A stretch of DNA of 64,000 nt from Ralstonia wenshanensis (GCF_021173085.1 NZ_CP076413.1:558001-622000); one strand, 5' to 3'; numbered from the stretch's first letter, positions 52,102 through 61,490 are shown. The notes: generated by a model not told the origin, from the sequence alone. Program-made: numbers and translations.

Positions 52102-54306
52102 ATGATTCCGTTCCAGCCCCGCAAGCTGGTGATGGTGCTTGCCGCCGTCCTGCCGTCCGTCGCCTCGGTTTCCGCACTGGCTCAGCAAGCCACGACGCCG
52201 GCATCCACGTCCGCTACGCCCACCACGACGGCACCTGCTGCACAGCCCAAACCGGCCGCCACCAATGTGCGCGACCTCAGCGAAACCCGCGTCACCGCCA
52301 AGCGCCTGGACGCCGCACGCAATGCGCTGTCGCCGGATACCGGCAGCTCCGTCTACAAGTTCGACACCGATGACATTGCCCGCCTGCCGCTGGGCGATGC
52401 CACGCCGCTCAACCAGGTGCTGCTGCAGGCGCCGGGCGTGGTGCAGGATTCCTACGGGCAACTGCACGTGCGCGGAGACCACTCCAATCTGCAGTACCGC
52501 ATCAATGGCGTGATCGTCCCCGAGCCGATCAGTGGTTTCGGGCAGATGCTCGACACGCGCTTCGCCAACCAGATCAACGTGCTGACCGGCGCGCTGCCTG
52601 CACAGTACGGCTACCGCACTGCCGGCATTGTCGACATCACCACCAAAGGTGCGTCCACCGACGAGGATGGCGAGCCGAAGGCATTTGGCGGCGAGATCGG
52701 CACGGTGCTGGGCAGCAATGCCACGCACGAGGTCAATGCGCAGATCCAGGGGACCAAAGACCGCTTCAGCTACTACCTCTCGGGCGTGTTTGCCGAGAAC
52801 AACCTCGGCATTGAAAACCCCACGGGCAACCGCAACGCCACGCACGATCACACCACGCAAAACAAGTCGTTCGGCATGCTGTCGTATCTGCTTGATAACG
52901 ACAGCCGCGTGAGCTTCATGTTCGGCACGTCGAACGGCCGTTTCCAGATTCCGACGCGCCCGGGCCTGACGCCGCAATTCACGCTCGATGGCGCGGTGCC
53001 GTCGGCGTCGGAAGCGCTCAACGCCAATCAGCGTGAGAAGACCGACTTCCAGATCCTGACGTATCAGCAGAAAGTGTCGCCCAAGCTGGACTACCAGGTG
53101 TCGGTGTTCCGCCGTGCAAGCCGCATCGATTACATGCCCGATCCGATCGGTGATCTCGTCTACAACGGCGTGGCCGCCGACATCACGCGCCGCAACGAAG
53201 CCTACGGCGTGCAGGGTGACGCGAGCTACAGGCTCACCGACAAGCACACGCTGCGTGCCGGCGTATTCGTGCAGCGCGAGCGCTACGTGGCCGACAACAC
53301 CGCCAGCGTGTTTGCCGCCGACAGCACCGGTGCGCAGACCAGCACCACGCCATTCACCATCGTCGACAACCACAGCGGCAGCGGCACCACCATGGGCGTC
53401 TACCTGCAAGACGAGTGGAAGCCCACCGACAAGCTCACCGTCAACTACGGCGCACGCTACGACCGCGTCAACACCATCGTCAGCGAGCAGCAACTGAGCC
53501 CGCGCCTGGGCCTGACGTATGACCTGACGCCGCGCACCCGCGTGCATGCCGGTTACGCGCGCTACTTCACGCCGCCGCCCACGGAGAAGTTCGATACCAC
53601 GTCGGTACAGGCCTTTGCCGGCACGACCAACGCGTTGCCGTCGGACGCCAACACGGCCGTCAAGTCGGAGCGTTCGAACTACTTTGACCTAGGGGTTTCG
53701 CACCAGCTCACGCCGCATCTGACGCTGGGTCTGGATGCGTATTACCGCGACGTGCGCCATCTGCAGGACGAAGGGCAGTTCGGCAACGCGCTGCTGTACT
53801 CGGCGTTCAACTACGAGCGTGGCCGCATCTACGGGCTGGAAGGCAGTGCGAACTATCGCAACGGCAACTTCGGGGCGTATCTGAATCTGGCCGTGTCGCG
53901 CGCGCAGGGCAAGGGCATCGAGACCGGCCAGTTCAATTTTGATGCCGACGAGCTCGCCTACATCAACAACCATTGGGTCAATCTCGATCACGACCAGCGC
54001 CTGACCGCGTCGGCAGGCGTGTCGTATCGGTATTCCGGCACCACCTATACGAGCGACGTGCTGTTCGGTACGGGTTTGCGCAACGGCTTCGCCAACACCG
54101 AGCACCTGCCGGCCTACTGGCAGATGAACGTGGGCGCCGCCCGCGACTTCAACCTGCCGACACTGGGCAAGTTCAAGACGCGCCTGACCGTGCTGAATAT
54201 CTTCGACCGCAGCTACCAGTTGCGCGACGGCACGGGCATCGGCGTGGGTGCACCGCAGTTTGCGCCGCGCCGCACGTTCCTCTTGTCGGTCAGCAAGCCG
54301 TTCTAA
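52102..54306 (+). CDS. TonB-dependent outer-membrane receptor
   Basis: 734 aa. The signal peptide ends near SALAQQ, followed by a low-complexity Thr/Pro/Ala stretch. The plug domain (~70-200) includes PLNQVLLQAPGVVQDSYGQLHVRG and VLTGALPAQYGYRTAGIVDI. The C-terminal beta-barrel ends in LSVSKPF with the terminal Phe needed for outer-membrane insertion. The substrate is unknown. The DUF2946 partner hints at a metal or metallophore, and the palindrome upstream suggests metal-responsive control. The N-terminus lacks the extra signalling domain used with FecI/FecR systems. Confidence 0.92.
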   Translation: MIPFQPRKLVMVLAAVLPSVASVSALAQQATTPASTSATPTTTAPAAQPKPAATNVRDLSETRVTAKRLDAARNALSPDTGSSVYKFDTDDIARLPLGDATPLNQVLLQAPGVVQDSYGQLHVRGDHSNLQYRINGVIVPEPISGFGQMLDTRFANQINVLTGALPAQYGYRTAGIVDITTKGASTDEDGEPKAFGGEIGTVLGSNATHEVNAQIQGTKDRFSYYLSGVFAENNLGIENPTGNRNATHDHTTQNKSFGMLSYLLDNDSRVSFMFGTSNGRFQIPTRPGLTPQFTLDGAVPSASEALNANQREKTDFQILTYQQKVSPKLDYQVSVFRRASRIDYMPDPIGDLVYNGVAADITRRNEAYGVQGDASYRLTDKHTLRAGVFVQRERYVADNTASVFAADSTGAQTSTTPFTIVDNHSGSGTTMGVYLQDEWKPTDKLTVNYGARYDRVNTIVSEQQLSPRLGLTYDLTPRTRVHAGYARYFTPPPTEKFDTTSVQAFAGTTNALPSDANTAVKSERSNYFDLGVSHQLTPHLTLGLDAYYRDVRHLQDEGQFGNALLYSAFNYERGRIYGLEGSANYRNGNFGAYLNLAVSRAQGKGIETGQFNFDADELAYINNHWVNLDHDQRLTASAGVSYRYSGTTYTSDVLFGTGLRNGFANTEHLPAYWQMNVGAARDFNLPTLGKFKTRLTVLNIFDRSYQLRDGTGIGVGAPQFAPRRTFLLSVSKPF

Positions 54307-54310
54307 GCAA

Positions 54311-54339
54311 ATCGGGCCAGCGCATGAGGCTGGCCCGAT
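54311..54339. terminator. Hairpin after the TonB receptor gene
   Basis: ATCGGGCCAG-N9-CTGGCCCGAT, perfect 10-bp stem directly after the stop codon and 29 bp from the end of the convergent gene. The T-tract is weak, so termination may be partial. Confidence 0.6.
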
Positions 54340-54367
54340 CCTTCATCTTTCATCCGTCACCTCGTCA

Positions 54368-55000
54368 TCACATCGGCGGGACCATGCCGTCCTTGCCGAC
54401 CAGCACGCGCTGCGCGACCAGCGTGCCTTGCGCATCGGCGCGCACGAACATGACGACGTGCGCGCCGGCCTTCAGGTCATCACGCCGGCCCGGTTCGAAG
54501 GTGACGATCGGCACTTGCGGCGGCACCACGATGCGCTGCTCCCCGTCCTTGTATTTGACCGACAGCGTGCGGCCCTGCGCCCCGGTAACGGCGCCTGCCT
54601 GTTCGACCGTACCGTTGGTCATGCTGCTGTTCGGGCCCATGTCGTAGGGGCGGTGGCCGTCGCCGGTGCCACGCATGGCTTCCGGAAACACGTGGACTTC
54701 CAGCGCACGCAATGTGCCGTCCGGCTGCTTGACCGCCGCCGTGCCGATATAGCTGCCGGCGCGAATGGCCGACGGTTCGATCGGCGCGACCTGGGTGACG
54801 TTGAGGTCCACCGGCAGCGTCACAGTGGCCTTGTTGCCGGAGGCGTCGGTCACATCGACAGCAGTGCTGTGGACGGCATTGATGGTGGCGCGCACGCGCG
54901 TGGGCGCAGCGGTACTTTGCGCCGACGCGGCCAGCGGGAAGAGCGCTGTCACGACGGTGACAACTGCAGCGGTACGGGCTGAGAAACGTAGTCGGGTCAT
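54368..55000 (-). CDS. Exported protein of unknown function, DUF5666-like
   Basis: 210 aa with a signal peptide ending near AASAQST. The mature protein has two similar beta-rich stretches (RATINAVHSTAVDVTDASGNKATVTL and VTGAQGRTLSVKYKDGEQRIVV) like small OB-type modules seen in DUF5666 proteins. The second ends in a VVPPQVPIVTFEPG motif. No enzymatic residues were recognised. ATG 55000 gives a good signal peptide; an in-frame upstream start at 55057 does not. Confidence 0.75.
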   Translation of the reverse strand: MTRLRFSARTAAVVTVVTALFPLAASAQSTAAPTRVRATINAVHSTAVDVTDASGNKATVTLPVDLNVTQVAPIEPSAIRAGSYIGTAAVKQPDGTLRALEVHVFPEAMRGTGDGHRPYDMGPNSSMTNGTVEQAGAVTGAQGRTLSVKYKDGEQRIVVPPQVPIVTFEPGRRDDLKAGAHVVMFVRADAQGTLVAQRVLVGKDGMVPPM

Positions 55001-55132
55001 TGGGTAGGGGACGTGAAGTTCGCTCAAGGTGAGCCGGACGGCCTGCGCAACTCGCATGGGCTGCGAGGGCGGTTCACCAGTCTAGACCGGACCGCGCTGG
55101 CGTGCAGGCGCGGTCCGTTCATCCGATGCGGC

Positions 55133-55720
55133 TTAGCCGCGATGCTGGCCCGGCACGCGCTTGCCCTTGTACGTCGGGCGGCTGCGGCGCATGTTGTCAG
55201 ACCAATCCGTGCCGCCACCGGTGGGCGAGTGCACCGGTACATCGCGGCTGCCGGGCTCGGGGTCGATTGGCGCTTCGTCCAGGTCGACTGCATCCGGCGC
55301 ATCGGCGTCGTCGTTTTCACCGGCGAGGCCCGTGGCGTGTTCAAAATCCTCGTCGTCGATGGGTGTGTCGACTTCGGGATGGTTTATGTCGTGTATGGCG
55401 TCGGGCATCAGGTCGCCGCCTTCGCGTATGACGGGCTCATGCCCGGCGGCGCGGCGCTCGCCGGTGCCGGTGGAGTCTGTGTCGCTGTCGAGGTTGACGT
55501 CCCCCAGGTCCGCGCCGGCCGTGCGGTTGGCTGCATTGCCGTGCGGGTGCACGGCGGGATCCTCGTCAAAGCGATCTTCAACGTCGCTGCCCAGGCCCGG
55601 GCCGCCCACCACGTCGCTGCCCGAGTCCGAACTGTCGGAGGGGCCGAGTGCGTCGGTTCCGTGACCTTTGCCGGTCTGTGCAGGTGCTTCGCCGGTGCGA
55701 TACAGGTTGCTGGTTGCCAT
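55133..55720 (-). CDS. Acidic low-complexity protein of unknown function
   Basis: 195 aa, very rich in Asp, Gly, Ser, Glu and Pro with runs such as SDSSDSGSDVVG and DSDTDSTGTG. The last ~20 residues turn basic (RRSRPTYKGKRVPG). It looks disordered. The ATG at 55720 (complement) follows a GGAGAAACC ribosome site. No domain is recognised; it may be a stress or desiccation protein, which is only a guess. The next plus-strand gene diverges from it. Confidence 0.65.
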   Translation of the reverse strand: MATSNLYRTGEAPAQTGKGHGTDALGPSDSSDSGSDVVGGPGLGSDVEDRFDEDPAVHPHGNAANRTAGADLGDVNLDSDTDSTGTGERRAAGHEPVIREGGDLMPDAIHDINHPEVDTPIDDEDFEHATGLAGENDDADAPDAVDLDEAPIDPEPGSRDVPVHSPTGGGTDWSDNMRRSRPTYKGKRVPGQHRG

Positions 55721-55893
55721 GTGGTTTCTCCATGCGTGCTTGTGCGCCAATGCGCGACACAATGGGCGCAGCAAGGTGGATACCTGGGGCAGGGGCGCTG
55801 CACGCGTACATCTCGCACTGTTACGGCGGCACGCGGGTTGCGACGCGGTTGGGTACGGGCGAGCCGTCCGTGAACCGAACCAGGAGGCTGACG

Positions 55894-56199
55894 ATGAAGC
55901 AACACGCACAGCAACCGCACAAACCCGCTGCCCACGCGGCGGAAAATGCGGGGGAACGCAAGAGCGAGAGCAAGAAGGGCGAGCGCGGCGATCAGGCACA
56001 GCAAGGACGGGGTGCCGCCAAGGACCGCGCTGATTCCGACCGCGCCGAGCGCACTTCTATGCAGCACGGCACAGACCCATCGGCAAAACGTCCGATGCAG
56101 GCGCCCGCCGAGGATGGCCGTGCCGCCGCGCAAGAAGGGCAATTGCCGCAGAATCAGCAACGTCTGGGGCAGCACCAGAACAGTCGGAAGCAGCCATGA
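55894..56199 (+). CDS. Small hydrophilic Gln/Lys-rich protein
   Basis: 101 aa, from ATG 55894 behind a perfect AGGAGG. It is rich in Gln, Lys, Glu, Ala and Asp and lacks hydrophobic segments, resembling small stress-related hydrophilins (KGG/ConE-type) in composition only. Its stop overlaps the start of the next gene (ATGA), so the two are coupled. Function unknown. Confidence 0.65.
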   Translation: MKQHAQQPHKPAAHAAENAGERKSESKKGERGDQAQQGRGAAKDRADSDRAERTSMQHGTDPSAKRPMQAPAEDGRAAAQEGQLPQNQQRLGQHQNSRKQP

Positions 56200-56396
56200 G
56201 CGCCACCAAGAAGCCTCATGGCGATGACAAAGCCAAGGCGCCTTCGGGTGACGCCGCCAGGCCCGTCGTGCCGGCCATCCCAAGTGAAAGCGGCGTAGGC
56301 GAAGAAGATCCGGGCGACTTCGAGAACGCGTCGATCCATTCGGACGACGGGAAACGCCCCGGCGCCTCGCCGGCCAAGCCAGACGGGCGGCGGTAA
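56196..56396 (+). CDS. Small acidic/polar protein coupled to the gene upstream
   Basis: 66 aa, low-complexity (Pro, Gly, Asp, Ser, Lys), no domain. The ATG overlaps the previous stop codon by four bases. Composition and the coupling suggest it works with its partner, but nothing more can be said. It is convergent with the cupin-like gene that follows. Confidence 0.6.
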   Translation: MSATKKPHGDDKAKAPSGDAARPVVPAIPSESGVGEEDPGDFENASIHSDDGKRPGASPAKPDGRR

Positions 56397-56413
56397 CAGC
56401 TCACCTCGTCATT

Positions 56414-56755
56414 TCAGCCGCGCGACGTCTGGCGCGGCTGAACCACGTTGGCCAACCAACGCCACATTGCAGACCAGGCCGGGCGCTGTGTGCGGGCGGT
56501 AGCGGCGACGATGCGCACGTGCGCGCCGATGCGGCTGTCGGCATGCAGGTGCCACCACCCCGACGTTTCCACAACGTGCGCGTGGCCGGCGCCGAGCGTG
56601 TACCGCGCTGCTGCAATCGAGCGTGATGGTGGCTCCAGGTGCAAGCAGCCTTCCAATGCCACAAGCATGGTTCCAGCGGGTAGCCAGCGCAGGCCGGCTT
56701 CTCCGGGGCAAAGCGCCAGCCATTCGGGTTCGGAAGCGGGTGCCGTTGCAGTCAT
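56414..56755 (-). CDS. Small DUF2917/cupin-like protein
   Basis: 113 aa. The central part (AGLRWLPAGTMLVALEGCLHLEPP...LGAGHAHVVETSGWWHLHA) has the spacing of a single-stranded beta-barrel such as DUF2917, found beside GntR/MocR genes in Burkholderiales. The family name is from memory. AGGAG lies 5 nt before the ATG at 56755. It is divergent from the MocR-type regulator, with the direct-repeat operator in between, so it may be a regulated target. Confidence 0.6.
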   Translation of the reverse strand: MTATAPASEPEWLALCPGEAGLRWLPAGTMLVALEGCLHLEPPSRSIAAARYTLGAGHAHVVETSGWWHLHADSRIGAHVRIVAATARTQRPAWSAMWRWLANVVQPRQTSRG

Positions 56756-56855
56756 GTCGATCTCCTGAACATGGCTCAAGCGTAGGGACGCGACCCAAAG
56801 CTCAACAGACACAGAAACCGGCAATGTGCGGGGCAACAGGCGTGCCCCTGTGACA

Positions 56856-56898
56856 ATCTGTTGCGGTACAGTTTGACGTTGTCTGTATCTGTTGCGGT
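56856..56898. promoter_or_regulatory. Direct-repeat operator of the MocR-type regulator
   Basis: ATCTGTTGCGGT occurs twice without mismatch (56856-56867 and 56887-56898), 31 bp apart start to start. It sits between the divergent cupin-like gene and the MocR gene. MocR/GntR-aminotransferase regulators are known to bind direct repeats. Confidence 0.65.
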
Positions 56899-56974
56899 GG
56901 CGGCCGTGCCGGCATGATGTGTCGGATCCCTCTCCTTGCCGCCTGTCGCCGTCCGCTCGCCGCCCCTCGCCGCC

Positions 56975-58438
56975 ATGTCCGTCACCGAGTTGACTTCTCC
57001 GCCCGCGCAGCCGCTGTACCGGACACTTGCCGATCATTACCTTGGTGCGATCCGCAGCGGGGTGTTGGCGCCGGGCGAGCGCATGCCGTCGGTGCGCATG
57101 CTGATGCGCACGCACGCGGTGAGTCTGTCGACCGCGCTGCAGGTGTGCCGGCATCTGGAGACGGAAGGCTGGCTGGAAGCGCGCGAGCGCTCCGGCTACT
57201 TCGTGCGCCAGCCGCGCCGCGCCTTGCTGGCCCCCGTCAAGGAACCCGAAGTTTCGACGCCCGATCCCGCCGCCTACGTGGGTGTGCATGCGCGCGTGTC
57301 GGCCATCGTGGCGCGCGGGCAGCAGGCTGCTGTGCACGTCGACCTCTCCGGCGCAAGTGGAGCGGCTGCGCTGTACCCGGCGGCAGCGCTCAACCGGATT
57401 GCGTCCCAGGTGCTGCGGCGGTATCCGTTGCTGCTGACGCAGGCCGTCATCCCGAACGGTCATCCCGAATTACAGACCGCCGTGGCGCGCCGGGCGCTCG
57501 ACATGGGCGTGCAGGTCGCGCCGGACGACGTGATCGTCACCCACGGCTGTATCGAGGCGGTGAACCTGGCATTGCGCGCGGTGGCCCAGCCGGGCGATAC
57601 GGTGGCCGTGGAATCGCCGACTTACTACGGGCTGCTGCAGGTGCTGGAAAGCCTGGGCATGCGCGCGGTGGAAATTCCTACCAGCCCACGCACCGGCATG
57701 TCGCTTGAAGCGCTCGAGATGGCCGTGCAGGCCTACGGCAACATCCGCGCCGTGGTGGTGGTGCCCAACTTGCAGAACCCGCTCGGCAGCATCATGCCGG
57801 ACGCGGCCAAGCGCCGGATGGCCGCCTTTTGCGACGCCAACCGCATCGCGCTCATTGAAGACGATACCTACAGCGCGCTAGGCGACAGCCCCACGCCGCT
57901 GAAGGCCCTCAAGGCGTGGGACCGCACGGGCAACGTCATCTATTGCGCGTCGTTGAGCAAGGTGCTCGCACCCGGGCTGCGCCTGGGCTGGATGGCCGCC
58001 GGCCGCTGGCAGGGGCGCGTGCAGATGCTGAAGTTTGCGCAGTCGCGGCCGAATGATTCGTGGTCGCAGGTGCTGGCGGGGCGCTTTATCGCCTCGGGCG
58101 CGTACGACCGTCACCTGCGCACGCTGCGCCAGACGTTGCGTGAGCAGCGCGAGCGCATGGCCGAGTCGATTGCGGGATGCTTTCCCGCCGGCACGCGGTT
58201 GTCGGTCCCGTCAGGCGGATTGGCGATGTGGGTGGAGTTGCCCGCGAACGTGTCGTCGATGGAACTGTTCGATGCGGCGCTGGCACAGGGAATCCGCATT
58301 GCGCCGGGGACGATGTTCTCGAACCTGAACCGCTTCGATCATTTTTTCCGCATCTGCTTCGGGCTGGCGCCTTCGGCCAACCTTGAAGCTGCGCTTGCCA
58401 CGCTCGGCCGGCTCACGCAGGAACTGGCCGAGCGCTGA
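56975..58438 (+). CDS. MocR-type regulator (GntR DNA-binding domain fused to aminotransferase-like domain)
   Basis: 487 aa. The N-terminal winged helix (~1-80) includes PLYRTLADHYLGAIRSGVLAPGERMPSVRML. The C-terminal fold-type I PLP domain (~115-480) has NLQNPLGSIMP, LIEDDTYSALGD and the PLP-binding lysine in CASLSKVLAPGLRLGWMAAG near 328. The lysine is kept, so it should bind PLP and may sense a vitamin B6 or amino-acid signal, as PdxR and EhuR do. ATG 56975 is preferred over an in-frame TTG at 56936. The likely operator lies just upstream. The divergent cupin-like gene is the candidate target. Confidence 0.92.
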   Translation: MSVTELTSPPAQPLYRTLADHYLGAIRSGVLAPGERMPSVRMLMRTHAVSLSTALQVCRHLETEGWLEARERSGYFVRQPRRALLAPVKEPEVSTPDPAAYVGVHARVSAIVARGQQAAVHVDLSGASGAAALYPAAALNRIASQVLRRYPLLLTQAVIPNGHPELQTAVARRALDMGVQVAPDDVIVTHGCIEAVNLALRAVAQPGDTVAVESPTYYGLLQVLESLGMRAVEIPTSPRTGMSLEALEMAVQAYGNIRAVVVVPNLQNPLGSIMPDAAKRRMAAFCDANRIALIEDDTYSALGDSPTPLKALKAWDRTGNVIYCASLSKVLAPGLRLGWMAAGRWQGRVQMLKFAQSRPNDSWSQVLAGRFIASGAYDRHLRTLRQTLREQRERMAESIAGCFPAGTRLSVPSGGLAMWVELPANVSSMELFDAALAQGIRIAPGTMFSNLNRFDHFFRICFGLAPSANLEAALATLGRLTQELAER

Positions 58439-58447
58439 CGCATCGCC

Positions 58448-59116
58448 TTACCGGCACCACGCCGGCACAGCGGAAGGTGTTTCCAGACCCTGCACGCTCT
58501 GCGCAATCTGTTGCGACCACTGCTGCACGAGCCGTTGCGTGGATGACACCACCGCGTCTACGCCCGCATTCGCATCCGCACCTGCAGGTTGCCCATTCAC
58601 GGGCAGCGCAAGCGTCGTCTGGCAGGTCAGGGCGGCGGTGCTCGCGCCTTGGGTGGCCGCATCGCGTGATACGCGCCACGTCACCAGCGCCGTCACGCCT
58701 TGTCCGGGCCGCGCGTCATAGCTGCCCATTTCAGCGCCGATGCGGTAGAGGGGCACGCCCGCCGGTGCAGCAGCGCCTCCCACGTCCACCGCAGACAGCG
58801 TTGTCGCCAGGTCCGCAGACAGCGCATCGCGCAGTTCCGAACCGAACGGCGAGGCCCAGCGCTGCTGCTCAAGCGCCACCACTTCGCTGTCGGACGTACG
58901 CAGCACGATCTGCGGCTTGTCCAGCCGATCGGGCACCCGCACGCCCGAGAGGCGGAAGGCGCGCTGGAAACGGCCGGTGCCCGAGGCTTCGGGGCGCACC
59001 GACAGCGTATGCAACGTCGGCTCGGGCGAAGCGCACGCCCCAACCAGCAACGCCACGGCGGCGGCGCTGGCCAGGCGAAGGGAAGAAGACAGCATCGTCG
59101 TTTGCATCGGCATCAT
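58448..59116 (-). CDS. pqiC: PqiC-family outer-membrane lipoprotein
   Basis: 222 aa, DUF330/ABC-type transport auxiliary lipoprotein. The signal peptide ends in the lipobox VGAC near residue 28. The rest is a mixed alpha/beta domain typical of PqiC. It anchors the PqiB needle at the outer membrane. The start overlaps the pqiB stop as ATGA. The stop lies 9 bp from the convergent MocR stop. Confidence 0.9.
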   Translation of the reverse strand: MMPMQTTMLSSSLRLASAAAVALLVGACASPEPTLHTLSVRPEASGTGRFQRAFRLSGVRVPDRLDKPQIVLRTSDSEVVALEQQRWASPFGSELRDALSADLATTLSAVDVGGAAAPAGVPLYRIGAEMGSYDARPGQGVTALVTWRVSRDAATQGASTAALTCQTTLALPVNGQPAGADANAGVDAVVSSTQRLVQQWSQQIAQSVQGLETPSAVPAWCR

Positions 59117-60756
59117 TGCGCGTCCTTTGCCTTGCCGCGGATCAGCGCTTCCGGGTGGCGGTCCAGATAGTCGGTCAGCACGCGCACGGACGCGGCGGCC
59201 TTGGCCACCTGTTCCAGCGTGTCGCGCGCATTGCGTTGCAGCGGGGCATCGTCGGAGAAGACCTGACGCGCAGAATCCAGCGTGCGGCGCGCCTCGGCCA
59301 GCGTTTCCTTCATCTGCGGGGCGAGATCGCTGTTGACGGTCTTGGCCAGTTGCTCGGTTTGCTTGAGCGTGGCGTCGAGCGTCGTCAGCGTGCGGTGCAC
59401 GTCCTGCCCGATCTGCTCGAACGGCACTTTGTTAAGCTTTTTAGCGATGCCGGCAATCTGTTCTTCGATGTCGTCCGTCGGGTTGTCGGCGGTCGGGAAC
59501 ACATAGGCGCCGTCGCGCTCACGCATGCCGAAACGCGGCGGTGTCTTGTCGCGATCGGCCGAGTCGATGAAGTCGAGGTTCACGAACTGCTGGCCCGTCA
59601 GCAGGCTCGCGCTCTTCAACTGCGCGCGCATGCCGTTCTTCACCAGCACGTCGAACTGCGTGCGGACGTCTTCGGCGGCGTGCTGCGGATTGTCGTCGCG
59701 GATGTCCATGCCGAAGCGGGTGGGATACAGCGTGGCCGTCACGGGCAGCACGAACTCGTGGCGCTTCTTGCTGTAATGGATGCCGATCGATTTGATCTCG
59801 CCCACGTTGATGCCCTTGAACTCCACCGGCGCCCCCACGTTGAGCCCGCGCAGCGAGCGGTGGAAGTACATCACCACGGTCTGCGACAGGTGTTCGGGGT
59901 CCTTCAGTGCCATGGTCTCGTTGCGCACGAGCGGGAACTCGGCGTCGGAGGCAGCGGGCGCGTGATCGGCTTCTTCAGGCGTCTGGAAAGCGATGCCGCC
60001 CAGCGCCACGGTCAGCAGCGATTGCGTATCGACCTTCAGGCCGCTGGCGTCGAGCTTGAGGTCGATGCCGCTGGCGTTCCAGAACCGCGTGCCGCGTGCC
60101 ACAAACTTGTCGAACGGCGCGTTGACGAAGATGTGCAACGTCACGCCCTTGCCGTCGGTGTCGATGTCATAGGCCGTGACCTGGCCCACGCGCACGCGGC
60201 GGAAATACACCGGCGCGCCGATATCGAGCGAGCCCAGGTCGGGCGCATGCAGCGTGAACTGTTTGCCGGGCGCATCCGCGGAAATGGCCGGCGGCGTGTC
60301 GAGGCCCTTGAAGGTGGATTTCTTCTCCTGCGAGCGGCCGCCGTCCACGCCGATGTACGCGCCGGAGAGCAGTGTGCCGAGGCCGGAAATGCTGCCGGCC
60401 GCCACGCGCGGGCGCACCACCCAGAAGCGTGTGTCCGATGCGGCAAACGCCTTGCCATCATGCGTCAGTTCGATCAGTACCACGGCGCCAGACCGGTCCT
60501 CCGTGAGGCCCACCGCCTTGACCACGCCGATATCGACGCTCTTGTATTTCACGCGGGTCTTGCCGGCTTCGATGCCCTCTGCCGAGCTGAAGGTGACGGT
60601 CACCTGCGCGCCGCGCGCCAGGATCACGCGCGCCATGAGCGTGGCGCCCACCAACAGCGCCACGATCGGCACCAGCCAGATCAGCGAGGGCAGCCAGCGC
60701 TTGCGCTTCGTGCGGCGCGGCCCGGGAATGTTTTCGTTATCGACGGGGTCGGTCAT
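59113..60756 (-). CDS. pqiB: PqiB, MCE-domain intermembrane lipid transport protein
   Basis: 547 aa. One transmembrane helix near residues 22-42 (WLPSLIWLVPIVALLVGATLMA), then three MCE modules. Their repeated cores are AGKTRVKYKSVDIGVVKAV near 64, IGAPVYFRRVRVGQVTAY near 175 and VGAPVEFKGINVGEIKSI near 310. The C-terminal helices form the long needle in E. coli PqiB. It carries lipids between the membranes with PqiA and PqiC. Its ATG overlaps the second pqiA stop. Confidence 0.95.
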   Translation of the reverse strand: MTDPVDNENIPGPRRTKRKRWLPSLIWLVPIVALLVGATLMARVILARGAQVTVTFSSAEGIEAGKTRVKYKSVDIGVVKAVGLTEDRSGAVVLIELTHDGKAFAASDTRFWVVRPRVAAGSISGLGTLLSGAYIGVDGGRSQEKKSTFKGLDTPPAISADAPGKQFTLHAPDLGSLDIGAPVYFRRVRVGQVTAYDIDTDGKGVTLHIFVNAPFDKFVARGTRFWNASGIDLKLDASGLKVDTQSLLTVALGGIAFQTPEEADHAPAASDAEFPLVRNETMALKDPEHLSQTVVMYFHRSLRGLNVGAPVEFKGINVGEIKSIGIHYSKKRHEFVLPVTATLYPTRFGMDIRDDNPQHAAEDVRTQFDVLVKNGMRAQLKSASLLTGQQFVNLDFIDSADRDKTPPRFGMRERDGAYVFPTADNPTDDIEEQIAGIAKKLNKVPFEQIGQDVHRTLTTLDATLKQTEQLAKTVNSDLAPQMKETLAEARRTLDSARQVFSDDAPLQRNARDTLEQVAKAAASVRVLTDYLDRHPEALIRGKAKDAQ

Positions 60757-61490
60757 ACATCGGTCTCTTCAGGATCGGGCTCGTCGATGACGTCCCAGAT
60801 CAGGCGGGGATCAAAACAGCGGGCGGCGAACATGGTCAGCACCACCACGGCGGCAAACGGGCCGACACCAGGGCCGGGCTTGATGATGGCCAGCGTCGAC
60901 AGATGTACGAGTCCCGCCAGCAGTGTCACCACAAACACATCGAGCATCGACCACCGGCCGATGATCTCGACCAGCGCATACAGGCGCGTGCGCAGTCGCG
61001 GGTTCCAGCGCCAGCGCTGCTGCACCGACAGGCAAAGCACCGCCAGGATCCCGAGCTTGGCCAGCGGCACCAGGAAGCTTGCAATGAACACGATGATGGC
61101 CAGGTGCCACGAGCCCGACGTCCATAGATAGACGATCCCGCTCATGATGGTGTCCTGCTGCGTGCCGAGCAGGGTGTCGGTAATCATCACGGGCAGCAGG
61201 TTGGCGGGCAGGTACATGGCGGCCGCCGCAATCAGCAGCGCCCAGCATCGCGCTAGGCTGTCGGGCTTGCGCACGTGCATGGGCGACATGCAGCGCGGGC
61301 AGACCGGCGCAGCGGCGGTTTCGTCGGGCGCGTCTTCGTGCGTGAGCACCGCTTGCGTGGCGGTCTCCGATTCGGGCATGCGCGCCAGCAGGCCGCAGCG
61401 CTCGCATGTCACCAGGCCATGTGCGGCGGCGCGCAGCGGACGGGCTTGTTGCGCCGGCTGTGCGGAGGCAGACGTCGTGGCGCTGCTCAT
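60753..61490 (-). CDS. pqiA: Paraquat-inducible protein A, second half-size subunit
   Basis: 245 aa with four membrane spans in one PqiA domain. A zinc-ribbon-like pair of Cys motifs (CERCGLL and CPRCMSPM) lies ahead of the spans. In E. coli PqiA is one protein with two such domains; here they are separate genes. ATG 61490 overlaps the stop of the other half, and the stop overlaps pqiB, so the operon is translationally coupled throughout. Confidence 0.92.
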   Translation of the reverse strand: MSSATTSASAQPAQQARPLRAAAHGLVTCERCGLLARMPESETATQAVLTHEDAPDETAAAPVCPRCMSPMHVRKPDSLARCWALLIAAAAMYLPANLLPVMITDTLLGTQQDTIMSGIVYLWTSGSWHLAIIVFIASFLVPLAKLGILAVLCLSVQQRWRWNPRLRTRLYALVEIIGRWSMLDVFVVTLLAGLVHLSTLAIIKPGPGVGPFAAVVVLTMFAARCFDPRLIWDVIDEPDPEETDV

